A stretch of DNA of 64,000 nt from a virus. Location: positions 1-64,000 of IMG/VR virus record IMGVR_UViG_3300035670_000034, one strand, 5' to 3'. Positions 44,835-53,928 of this stretch are shown piece after piece (position 1 is the stretch's first letter; the number at the start of each line of letters is the position of its first letter). A program made the position numbers and the translations under genes. Under the pieces are notes generated by a model, which was not told where the DNA came from, made no database searches, and saw nothing but the letters and a program-made list of their open reading frames with translations.

Positions 44835-46901
44835 ATGCAAAACAAACTCGTAGTTTCTGAAATTAAGTCAATTGTCACTAAGAGTTTGTGCTGCCCTGAC
44901 ACAGAAATAAAAAAGACTCGAGTTGTGTTTGCTTCTAATGGAAATGCACCAACAAAAATAATGAAGCATTTTGCCGCAACCAGGCAGGAACTAATTTCCT
45001 ATAAGGCCCTCATCAAACGCTCTGGACGTGGCAGGGACATGGAGTTCAAGAGAATCGGCACAGTCGCTTCAAATAGTCGATTGCTGCAAGGTGCGCAGGC
45101 AGTCGGTTCCGCGATAACGCCCGGAAACCTAAGCGTAGTCAGAAGTCCAATTAGGTCTGCGCTCACAAGAGCGATAACGCCAGGAATCCCTGGAATTCCA
45201 GGGCGTGGTCGTGGTGGTGATGGTTACTCTAGGTGTCCAGAGGGATATCAATACGGCGGAAGATTTACCGATAATAGATTTTCTACGTGTGGTCAAAAAT
45301 TATTTGCATTGCCAGGACCATTGGGTGCCGCAATAGGCCTAATAAGAAGGATTATTAGACAGGAAACTCCAAGCGCAACAACAACGGGAACTGTTCTTGG
45401 CGCTGGCAATTACCCAGAAGGCAACGTTTCTAGTAGGGCACCGCAAATTCCAAGAGTTTCACTTTCTAACCCAGCAAGAGCACGCGCAGAAATTCAAAAA
45501 CTCGTAAAACCACTTGGCGCAGTTGACCAAGCGACATCGAGAATGGTGAGAAGAGACGGGTTTGTTCTTGAGCCTGTCGTTCCGCCGTCTGTTTTGCGAA
45601 CAATCCCAGACAACAGGGATATGGAAGGCGCCACATACATGATGAGCGTCTCTAGTCCTGACCTGATTGGCAAAGATGAACTTGGCCTATTGTCAAATAC
45701 TGGTGTTCAAAGTCTTAAGTACATTCTCCCTGGCGGTAGTGAATTGACTCTTGAGAAGCGTCGCCCGCTTACGGTTGGTGAAAGAAGAAAACTTGGACGA
45801 ACCGTTAACTCTGCAATTGAATCCAGCAACTCAAAGGACCCGGCGTCACGCTTAAAGATGGTCGCCATGGAAACTGGCGATGGAATTGGTTATTCGGAAA
45901 AATTTGTTGGAATAAAGAACCCGAATGAAATAGGCAAAGATGGACGTCAACGTTGGGCCAGCATGGCTTTTGCGAAGAGAAATATTAAACCGAGAAATAC
46001 CGAAGAAGTTGACGTTCCGGCAGCGGAGGAGGCGGCACCAACTCCACAAGCGGCACAAGAAATCGGCGGGAAAATCACCACTGTCGCCGATGCAGTTGCC
46101 CATATTGCTCGTGGAGGTTCGTTGTCTCAAATATCGCCAGAGATATTGCAGCAAGCACTCGCAAAAGCGAACGGAATCAAGAGGGACAGAATTTCTGACT
46201 CTCGCTTCATGATGACATTGCCCAATGGGGATAAGTACATAGAGAATGTGAAGCCCTCCAAGTACGAAGCCTTGGGGCAAAGATTTGCCTCAGAAGTTCA
46301 GCAACATCTTGGCCTTGAGTCACCGGCAATATCTTTCATTGGAATTGGCGATTCACGAAGGTATTTGGTTGAAAGTCCAGAAATTGCACTAAAAGGCGGA
46401 AAAGTAAACGACGATGCAACATTTAGAAGTTCACCCTGGCAAGAAGTTTCGAGACTTATGATTGCAGACGTTTTAACCGATGTACAGAACAGAAATCCTG
46501 GTTCTGTTGAGATAGTCGACTCAAATAATCGACAAAAAATTGTTCCGATGGTTAATGATGGCGCGGGTTTGGTTGAGTTGTCAAAAATATCAATCCGCGA
46601 AAGAACAGAGCAATCTTTAACTGATTTGTTTTCGCCAACACAAAGCCAGTTGTACGCCCAGTACTTTAGGGAACTGAGGGAAAGCCAGCGCGCCCAGCAA
46701 CTTAAATTTATTGCTACACTTATTCAACGCGCCAGAGAGTTTAACTTTTCTAACTTTAAGTCAAAACTTTACAACGACGGAAAACTTACCGATGGCGAAA
46801 AGATACACCTAAATATTCTGCAAAAACTTTACGAGCAGAGATTGAATCAATTGGTAACCCAAAATGAAGTATTCAACGAGATAGTTTCTGGTAAGAAATG
46901 A
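44835..46901 (+). CDS. Modular protein with Cys module and kinase-like C-terminal domain
   Basis: 688 residues. The N-terminus is basic. A Gly/Arg/Pro-rich stretch (about 90-130, with G-I-P-G-I-P-G) leads into the Cys module R-C-P-E-G ... F-T-D-N-R-F-S-T-C (about 133-153) and a hydrophobic helix, the same order as in the 3036-residue protein. After a middle domain, residues about 440-600 resemble a HipA/PI3K-like kinase: a Lys in Y-I-E-N-V-K-P, Glu in F-A-S-E-V-Q, D-V-L-T-D-V-Q-N-R-N-P and V-N-D-G-A-G. The loop is weaker than in the 2206-residue protein, so it may be inactive. Its stop overlaps the next start (ATGA). No G-L-A-S-S-T copy was found in it. Confidence 0.65.
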   Translation: MQNKLVVSEIKSIVTKSLCCPDTEIKKTRVVFASNGNAPTKIMKHFAATRQELISYKALIKRSGRGRDMEFKRIGTVASNSRLLQGAQAVGSAITPGNLSVVRSPIRSALTRAITPGIPGIPGRGRGGDGYSRCPEGYQYGGRFTDNRFSTCGQKLFALPGPLGAAIGLIRRIIRQETPSATTTGTVLGAGNYPEGNVSSRAPQIPRVSLSNPARARAEIQKLVKPLGAVDQATSRMVRRDGFVLEPVVPPSVLRTIPDNRDMEGATYMMSVSSPDLIGKDELGLLSNTGVQSLKYILPGGSELTLEKRRPLTVGERRKLGRTVNSAIESSNSKDPASRLKMVAMETGDGIGYSEKFVGIKNPNEIGKDGRQRWASMAFAKRNIKPRNTEEVDVPAAEEAAPTPQAAQEIGGKITTVADAVAHIARGGSLSQISPEILQQALAKANGIKRDRISDSRFMMTLPNGDKYIENVKPSKYEALGQRFASEVQQHLGLESPAISFIGIGDSRRYLVESPEIALKGGKVNDDATFRSSPWQEVSRLMIADVLTDVQNRNPGSVEIVDSNNRQKIVPMVNDGAGLVELSKISIRERTEQSLTDLFSPTQSQLYAQYFRELRESQRAQQLKFIATLIQRAREFNFSNFKSKLYNDGKLTDGEKIHLNILQKLYEQRLNQLVTQNEVFNEIVSGKK

Positions 46902-49900
46902 AAAAGTACGCATTACTCAAAAACATTTCAAAAGGAATTAACTTTGGAATTGTTGTCAAGTCAGAAAACGGATACTCCTTTTACGGATGGAGCGACAAGG
47001 GCATTGAATGGTCAAAATGGGCCAATGAGAATAACGGCGGGCTAAAAGACCTTCCAGTGGGAATTTCTGTCAGCGAATTTAAGTCTCTCTCCGAAGAGAT
47101 GATGAATAAAATTGTCATCAATACAAAAGACGCTGTTGCTGCTGGGTCCGGATTGCTCAAATCGGAATCAAGCATGGTGCTGGTGGAATCAGAAAAGTTT
47201 CCAAATGCTTCCAAATTCCCTTCCGTAACAAACAGCCGTATTTTGATTGGGTCAACCAACAAGAAAACTTCTGTTGCCTATAAGGCAAAACATTTTAAGC
47301 ACTCTATTGCGCGAAGCGAGATTGCTTTTAAGGTAAGAAATAATGAACTTGCATTCAACCCCAAAACAAAACAATTTAACGCAAAACCAAACAGGGCTTC
47401 GCAATTTGCAGAGAGAAACAATATCCAGTCAAAGATGTCGCGTGGAGCAGAAAGAAAGTTTGGCGAAAGAGTTGTCAAATCTATTAATGACCAAGTATTT
47501 GAAACCGAAAAGGTCAAACTTACCAAGCGCGACAGCGTTGGCGTAAACACAAAAGAGGTAGTTGAGTTCTTTGCAAAGGGAAGACTTGGCTATACAATTG
47601 GTCGCGCCGGCAGCGCTGCTGTTCGCGGAATTACCCCAAACAGACGCACTCGCGGTGCCGCTTCGCGGGTAATTGCTGGAGTTCTTGACCCAAGAAAGAG
47701 AAGAGACGTCGACGGCGATGGAATGATTTTTGACGGCACCTGGCGAGAAATGCCAGACCCAACCAGATTTGTGAATAAGCCCGAAAACTTCAGTGGGGGA
47801 TTGGCTCGCCGCAACAGGGAGGGGGCTGGGAGGGTTGTTCCGCTTCCGAGTCGAAGTAACGACGATAGGGGCGGGTATGCGCTATTGAGCAGCACTCAAG
47901 GTGAGCGACAGCGCCCGAGAAATATTACCCAAACTGCAGCGGCTGGAGGTGGAGACGGTCCAAACCCGCCACGTGTCGCAACTGCACGACTGATGAGAAT
48001 GGACCCGAAGAATTCTCGCCTTGCAAGAGAAATGACATATGACCCACAAAATGGGGATTTTACCGTCAGGTACAGAGATGGTCGTGTCGAAAAATTTACT
48101 GATGTTCCATACGAAAGAGTCAGAAAGGCTGGTTTTGATGACAAGCCAGACCCGTTAATCACCGCGCTAGAAAACGAGCAGAACAAGAAGCCAAGTCGCC
48201 CGATGGGATTAATGTCATCGACTGACAAAACACCTTCATCGAAGAAACCAAAAGTTGTTAACAGAACTTCATTTGTTGAACCGAATAAGGGAAGTAAATC
48301 TTCCACAAAAATGACGATGGAACGAGCCGCCGACATTCTCGGTGATATGACCAAAAATTCTGAAGACCGTGGTTATGGTGCATGGGATGAGGCAATAAGC
48401 AAAGTCTTTGGCACAGACAGAACGGATATGACCGGATTCCCGAGGCTCATATCAAATATTGGCGCTCGAATTGACCAGGCCATAAATTCTCCGTCAATGT
48501 CCGATGAAAAAAATAAATCAAAACTGAAGACGTGGACAAAAATTGTAAACGACGTTGCCGATTCACTCTCTCCAAACGAGGGCAGATTCAATGCAGATGC
48601 CATAAGCGAATTAGCAAAGTTCATTGATGATGTTTGGCTAAACAGAGACGCCGACGCAAGCGCCGTTATCAGGGCGTTTGACCCAGATGACAAAAATTCC
48701 AATTTTGCAACCGCGATTGAAGCGGTTATGGCGTATTCGCTGGGCAAATTGAAGGACGCAAAATCTCGTGGCCTATACATGGACGGCAGAGGGAGAAAAT
48801 CAAGAACCGGAAGCGTTATAGACGAAATTCTTGATTCTGCTGGTGGGGCGAACGAGCCAGAACTTGCACGAGGCCTCAACAAGGTACGACGGGGAATGAC
48901 GCTAAATTCAGAAGAGCGTTCCGGCCTTCTCGAATCATTGGACAATATTAAGAAAAATAATGAAGATTTTGATGGCGATTCACGTCTTGATGACCTTATC
49001 GACGAAGTTAACTCCCTCGGCGATGGAGGCGACATCATAGATGATTTGCTTACTGCTGCAGATGGTGCCAACGAGCGAGAACTGGAAAAGAATCTTAAGA
49101 AAGTTAGAGATAACAGAAAACTAACCCCGCAAGAACGAGCAAACTTGCTCGAAGATTTAAGAAACACCCAGAAGAATAATGATGATTTCAGCGGCGACAA
49201 GAGACTCGAAAAACTAATTAACGATGTTAAAAAGGGTGATGACCGTGGCGGCCTCGCGTCTCGGACTTCTGGGCCGGATGATGACGACTCGCGAGAAGAC
49301 GCATACATTGAATCAAGAAGAGAAAAAGAACGTGAACAATTGCAGGGTGTCGCAGATGATATGGCAGAAGATGCGTACATTGAGCAACAGAGAGAGTCTC
49401 GTGGTCTGTCATCATCCACTTCTTCCCTAAAGCCAAAGCCATCAAATCCACAAAGAAACAGCGATGGGAGTTTTGTTAACGTCTTCGATGATTTTGAAAC
49501 GGATGACCTTTTTGGCCGTCTAGGTCACCACAACAAGATAATTAAGCAATTACAAAAGTGGCTGGATGGTGACGGGCCTTTCCCAAAGTCGCTGAACGAT
49601 TGGTACCGCGACCGTGACCGCGCTGAAAAATTTCTTCGCGAATCTAGACAAGAACGCCTTAAGGTAATCAAAGCCTTAAAGGACAGGGGTTACGAAAGTC
49701 CAAATGAGGCAAGGAAAGAATACAATCGTTCCAAGAAAAAGCCAAAAAGTGATTCCCAAAAGCCGCTTACCTATTTGCCATTAGATGCTTTGCCAGATGT
49801 TTTGAGACGGCTCAAGGACAATTTGGATAAAGAAGACAAACCCTCTTACAGGCCACAAAGAGAAGACAAACCCTCTTATAAGCCACTAATTAACTCAGAC

Positions 49901-52900
49901 CTACTCAGTTCTTGGGATGATTTTGCTGAGCAAAGGCCTGCGATGGTCTACAGAGGGAGCGGGCAAAAGCGCCCATCACGTGGACTTGCATCTTCCACCG
50001 ACACAAATAAGCGTGGCTCGATAGTCAATGAACTAATCGATTCAGCGCGCGGCGCAAATGAACCAGATTTTGAAGCCAATCTAAAGAAATTCCGCTCTGG
50101 CGCTGACTTAACCGATGATGAGCGTTCAAGTTTGTTGGAGTCACTCAACGATGTTAAAAATAATAATGCCGACTTTAGCGATGATGCGCGTCTTGACGAT
50201 TTGATTGAGCAGGTTGGCGGAAAGAGCGATACCGAAGACGCCATAAACGCAATCAATAAAATTAGGCGTGGACAAATGCCAACACCAGAAGAAAGAAAGA
50301 GGGCTCTTGCATCTCTTAAATTGATGCGTTCGCCGGATAAGAATCTTAGCGAGGATGAGCGCGACACCATCATGGCGTTGGAAAAGCAAATTTCAGGTCT
50401 CAAGTCGAGCACCGAAGATGATGGTGCAGATATCGACGATGCAATTAAAGCAATCGAAAAAGTCAATCGCGGTGAAAGACTTACCCCTGACGAAAAACAA
50501 AAGGCTCTTAATGCCCTAAAACTTGCCAGGACGCCAGACAGGGGGCTCAGTGAAGACGAGAGAATAGGCGTAATGGATATGGAGAAGCGGATTTCACAAT
50601 CCGCTTTGGCATCCAGAACAACAGGCCGCTCAACAAGAAGGCCAGTTGAACAACCGCTGTCAACAAGAATGGCTATGGTCACAACAGAAAGAGCGAGCAG
50701 GCCAAGGGGACTTGCATCAACAACTGGCACTGACGCTCGCACTGAAGCACCAAAGAAAGATGCCAAACCAAAGAGGCGCAGTCGTCTCATTATTGATATG
50801 GTCGACAATTTTGGAAAAACCAAAAAAGATGGTGACGGAGAACTTTGGGAGTCGATGTCCGACGAACAAAAGTCTCAAGCAAAAGAAGCGATTGCAGCAC
50901 AAAGGAAAGTCATCGAGGACAGACTCAAGACAAAATCATTTAAGGGTTGGTGGCAAAAAGCCGAGCAAGGAAGCGACAAAGAGACACTGCGCGCAGTAAA
51001 GAAGCGTGCCAAGGGTCAAGCCGGCGGCACATACGAGGGAAGACCCAAGGACGACCCACTAAACAAAAATGACGTTCAAGACCTTCTTGTGGTTCTTGAT
51101 GATGCCGTTGCTAAAGGTCGAATTAAGAAATACAAACTCAATGATGACGGAACAGTCAAAACTGATAAAGATGGAAGGCCGATAATGACGGAGGCCTATT
51201 CGCGTGCAGCGAGAGACCTTGACGACCTTCTCACAATTCTGAACATGGAAGAAGAGGGTGATTTTTCGGCGCTTGAACATTTCCATACCGGAACAAGGGC
51301 CGCAATTCACAAAAAAGTTGGAACCACCGCAACCGGAAAATTCAAAATGGGCGATTCCTCAATCGCTGGCCAGGCGGGCGGCCTATCAAAGGCGCAAAGC
51401 GTCGAGGAACTCAGCGATGTCGACCTTGGCAAAGCCAAAAAACTCTCCATTGGCCGCAGACTGCTGCGCGTCAATGAAAGGCGTGCCGCACGAGCACGAC
51501 AGCGAGCACTGAGAAGACAGGGTGCTTTCAGAAAGGGAAGAATCCTTACATCGGGAGACCCCGAACTTGAACTAAAGAGAGCACGCCTGCGTGCTCGCGC
51601 CCTGAAGAGAACAATGGTTTCGAAATTCAGAAAGTCAAGAGATGCCGACGGACTCTCAAGGGACATGAGCAAGGCAAAGGCTGAGGTTGGAGCGGTAACA
51701 ATTGATAACGATGGCAAAGTCACAATAACACCACGCTATGTATCGATGCTTTCCAAACTTGGCGGAGAGTACAACAGAGCAAAGAATGTTGGCGATGACG
51801 ACGCAAAGAGAAAAGTGTTTGACCAATTGCTTGCAGACCTGTGGGTGAACAGTGGAATGTCTGGAGAACCAACACTAATCACCGAAGATGAAGCGCGAAA
51901 ACTGGTTGCCGCTGGCTGGCAGCCAGTGATTCGTGGAACTGGTAGTGAAGAGGTAAACAGCGAGTCTTATGTTGAACAGTTTTTGACGAACAAGGAAGAA
52001 CTGCGATTCATTCCGGGCCAAGGCATGAGGGCATACGGCGTTGGCGAATATTTTGCATTCCCGGGAAGCAACTGGAGCGGATATAGAGGAACCGGGGACC
52101 AAAGACACACCATTCTTGCCCTCATTCCACCAAGTGCCGACATTGTCAGTGTTGGCGAACTTACCCGCGAACGAGACAAGATGCGCGATTTGACTTCCCG
52201 TGCGGTTGATGCGACCAAAGCACTCGGTGGGCGTGATGCCGCTGCTGCACTCTCACCTGGAGAACTGGCTGAGGCTTACAGAAAGGCGTTGCCAAATCTT
52301 GATGCAGAAACATCGAGAAGTGGTCAGATTGTGAGCCAACTCGTGCAAAGACTTGAAGAACTTGACAAGATGCCAGCATCTGATGAGGCAACAAAAGAGA
52401 AGAAAGAAATTTTGGGAGCATTTGACTACCTGCAAAGTTTCACAAGACAAAAGGATGTCGGCTACTTTGCGCCACTTATCGGTGTTGACGGAATTGACAC
52501 GAACGATAACACTGGAACAGGTTCGCCATTCTTGTTGCACAACAGAGCAAATGTTGCCGCTGTGCTCAGGCCGCTAACCAGCGACGAGGCAGAGGGCCTC
52601 GCAAAACAGGAGAATGGTGGCTCCGTTGGAAACATTTGGAGAAACTGGAAGACAAGACCAGATAGAAGCCGCGAGGGTGCAGCAATTGAGGACCGAAGAA
52701 GAGTTCTTGTTGGCGGCAAGAGAAGACGCCTGTCGACAAGACGTCCTGGCTCAGATGGCGGTGACTCTGGCTCATCGGCACCCGATTCCCCAGCACCAAC
52801 ACCACAAAACGTAACGCCAGTTTCAAAGAGCGCAGTAAACACTGACTCATGGAAGCAAGGAAGACCCCAGTCAGTTGGCTCAAATCCAGCAACTCTTCTT

Positions 52901-53518
52901 ACTGACCCAAATGGAACCACCTATTACACAAAACTAAAGAAGGCTGGCGAAACAACGCAACAGGCACGCGAGAGAATGGAGACCGAGGTTCTTGCCGGAA
53001 AACTGTACGAACTTGCCGGAGTTCCGGTTGCTGACCTTCAAATGGGAACAAACAATGGCGACCCTGTCATGTTGTCCAGAATGATTCAATCAAGAATGCC
53101 ACAAGGCGCTGGTGACAATAACGCCGCTAGAGACGGTTTTGTTGTTGACGCTTGGTTGGCCAACTGGGACGCCCCACTAAATGACAACATTAAAATCGAC
53201 AACAACGGCAGGGCGGTCAGACTTGACGTTGGCGGCTCCCTCGACTACAGGGCGCAAGGCGCCAAAAAGGGGAGCGGAGGAAGCGTTTCTTTTGGAAATA
53301 GTGTAGGCGAAATGACATCTCTACAAAAAAGAGGAAATATTGACTTTACCGCAATGGATGCAAATGAACTAAAGAAGCAGGCTCAAAAATTAGGAACAGT
53401 AACAGATGACCAAATTAGAAAAACTGTATCTGCGATAGTTTCTGACCCTGCACGTGCAAAAGTTCTTGCTGATACACTCATTGCTCGCCGCGACGATATT
53501 GTGAAACGATATGGGTGA
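46898..53518 (+). CDS. Giant modular protein (EF-hand-like, KTSC-like, helical repeats, ART-like, kinase-like)
   Basis: 2206 residues. Order: N-terminal domain; Gly/Arg-rich segment; EF-hand-like D-V-D-G-D-G (270-281) within L-D-P-R-K-R-R; L-L-S-S-T (329); KTSC-like domain (about 367-425); G-L-M-S-S-T (437); helical region with five related repeats (about 639-1235); G-L-A-S-x-T-type peptides at 785, 836, 1029, 1167, 1236 and 1271; long Arg/Lys-rich region (about 1500-1600); ADP-ribosyltransferase-like domain (V-I-R-G-T-G, R1679; G-V-G-E-Y-F-A-F); acidic/Arg linker; C-terminal HipA/PI3K-like kinase with Y-Y-T-K-L-K, M-E-T-E-V-L, W-D-A-P-L-N-D-N (D2091, N2097) and D-V-G-G (D2110). Coupled to its neighbours by short overlaps. 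Internal virion or delivered effector protein by inference. Confidence 0.8.
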   Translation: MKKYALLKNISKGINFGIVVKSENGYSFYGWSDKGIEWSKWANENNGGLKDLPVGISVSEFKSLSEEMMNKIVINTKDAVAAGSGLLKSESSMVLVESEKFPNASKFPSVTNSRILIGSTNKKTSVAYKAKHFKHSIARSEIAFKVRNNELAFNPKTKQFNAKPNRASQFAERNNIQSKMSRGAERKFGERVVKSINDQVFETEKVKLTKRDSVGVNTKEVVEFFAKGRLGYTIGRAGSAAVRGITPNRRTRGAASRVIAGVLDPRKRRDVDGDGMIFDGTWREMPDPTRFVNKPENFSGGLARRNREGAGRVVPLPSRSNDDRGGYALLSSTQGERQRPRNITQTAAAGGGDGPNPPRVATARLMRMDPKNSRLAREMTYDPQNGDFTVRYRDGRVEKFTDVPYERVRKAGFDDKPDPLITALENEQNKKPSRPMGLMSSTDKTPSSKKPKVVNRTSFVEPNKGSKSSTKMTMERAADILGDMTKNSEDRGYGAWDEAISKVFGTDRTDMTGFPRLISNIGARIDQAINSPSMSDEKNKSKLKTWTKIVNDVADSLSPNEGRFNADAISELAKFIDDVWLNRDADASAVIRAFDPDDKNSNFATAIEAVMAYSLGKLKDAKSRGLYMDGRGRKSRTGSVIDEILDSAGGANEPELARGLNKVRRGMTLNSEERSGLLESLDNIKKNNEDFDGDSRLDDLIDEVNSLGDGGDIIDDLLTAADGANERELEKNLKKVRDNRKLTPQERANLLEDLRNTQKNNDDFSGDKRLEKLINDVKKGDDRGGLASRTSGPDDDDSREDAYIESRREKEREQLQGVADDMAEDAYIEQQRESRGLSSSTSSLKPKPSNPQRNSDGSFVNVFDDFETDDLFGRLGHHNKIIKQLQKWLDGDGPFPKSLNDWYRDRDRAEKFLRESRQERLKVIKALKDRGYESPNEARKEYNRSKKKPKSDSQKPLTYLPLDALPDVLRRLKDNLDKEDKPSYRPQREDKPSYKPLINSDLLSSWDDFAEQRPAMVYRGSGQKRPSRGLASSTDTNKRGSIVNELIDSARGANEPDFEANLKKFRSGADLTDDERSSLLESLNDVKNNNADFSDDARLDDLIEQVGGKSDTEDAINAINKIRRGQMPTPEERKRALASLKLMRSPDKNLSEDERDTIMALEKQISGLKSSTEDDGADIDDAIKAIEKVNRGERLTPDEKQKALNALKLARTPDRGLSEDERIGVMDMEKRISQSALASRTTGRSTRRPVEQPLSTRMAMVTTERASRPRGLASTTGTDARTEAPKKDAKPKRRSRLIIDMVDNFGKTKKDGDGELWESMSDEQKSQAKEAIAAQRKVIEDRLKTKSFKGWWQKAEQGSDKETLRAVKKRAKGQAGGTYEGRPKDDPLNKNDVQDLLVVLDDAVAKGRIKKYKLNDDGTVKTDKDGRPIMTEAYSRAARDLDDLLTILNMEEEGDFSALEHFHTGTRAAIHKKVGTTATGKFKMGDSSIAGQAGGLSKAQSVEELSDVDLGKAKKLSIGRRLLRVNERRAARARQRALRRQGAFRKGRILTSGDPELELKRARLRARALKRTMVSKFRKSRDADGLSRDMSKAKAEVGAVTIDNDGKVTITPRYVSMLSKLGGEYNRAKNVGDDDAKRKVFDQLLADLWVNSGMSGEPTLITEDEARKLVAAGWQPVIRGTGSEEVNSESYVEQFLTNKEELRFIPGQGMRAYGVGEYFAFPGSNWSGYRGTGDQRHTILALIPPSADIVSVGELTRERDKMRDLTSRAVDATKALGGRDAAAALSPGELAEAYRKALPNLDAETSRSGQIVSQLVQRLEELDKMPASDEATKEKKEILGAFDYLQSFTRQKDVGYFAPLIGVDGIDTNDNTGTGSPFLLHNRANVAAVLRPLTSDEAEGLAKQENGGSVGNIWRNWKTRPDRSREGAAIEDRRRVLVGGKRRRLSTRRPGSDGGDSGSSAPDSPAPTPQNVTPVSKSAVNTDSWKQGRPQSVGSNPATLLTDPNGTTYYTKLKKAGETTQQARERMETEVLAGKLYELAGVPVADLQMGTNNGDPVMLSRMIQSRMPQGAGDNNAARDGFVVDAWLANWDAPLNDNIKIDNNGRAVRLDVGGSLDYRAQGAKKGSGGSVSFGNSVGEMTSLQKRGNIDFTAMDANELKKQAQKLGTVTDDQIRKTVSAIVSDPARAKVLADTLIARRDDIVKRYG
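48812..50600 (+). repeat. Five related helical repeats in 2206-residue protein
   Basis: Units begin near 48812, 49031, 50015, 50228 and 50429. The first three share I-x-x-x-L-x-x-A-x-G-A-N-E and L-L-E-S/D-L; the last two are nearly identical in plan (A-I-x-A-I-x-K, L-x-x-x-E-x-x-x-A-L, S-E-D-E-R). Each unit is about 55-70 residues and helical. They are related at protein level but the DNA has diverged. G-L-A-S-x-T-type peptides stand between or after units. Confidence 0.65.
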
Positions 53519-53525
53519 GGAAAAT

Positions 53526-53921
53526 ATGGAAAAAAAGAGAGATTACGAGGCATATAAAGCCGCAGAAGCAAAAATGGAGAAGATGGAGCGCGAATTGCAC
53601 CAACTTATTGAGTATCCTCCCTTTTCAGAGATAGACGATGGAAGTGGCGATGAAGATTATGACGGATTGAACCCCAAATGGGGATTTCCGGACCTAACCG
53701 AAAGAGGATTGCAACTTCAGGAAGCAGTGAAAGACGCAATCAAAGGAATGAATGAGGAAACCGCTGGCGTCGACTACTACGACGTTGACCCTTCGGTTAT
53801 GGCAAAGTGTTTTACTAAAGTTTTTGATGAATTCAAAGATGATATTGAGGAGGCTCGCTTGTATGCAAAGCGACACCCGGGGAATAACATTCCCGCCCTC
53901 AAGGCTTACAAAATGAAGTAG
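53526..53921 (+). CDS. Small acidic helical protein
   Basis: A 131-residue protein (MEKKRDYEAYKAAEAKMEKM start). The first 30 residues form a coiled coil, followed by an acidic region with D-D-G-S-G-D-E-D-Y-D-G-L-N-P-K-W-G and a helical C-terminus. The ATG at 53526 is preferred over one at 53511 because GAGGA stands six bases before it; the earlier ATG overlaps the previous stop. I do not recognise it. Its position between two large modular genes suggests an accessory or chaperone function. It has no Cys-based motif and no signal peptide. Confidence 0.6.
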   Translation: MEKKRDYEAYKAAEAKMEKMERELHQLIEYPPFSEIDDGSGDEDYDGLNPKWGFPDLTERGLQLQEAVKDAIKGMNEETAGVDYYDVDPSVMAKCFTKVFDEFKDDIEEARLYAKRHPGNNIPALKAYKMK

Positions 53922-53928
53922 GTTGCCC

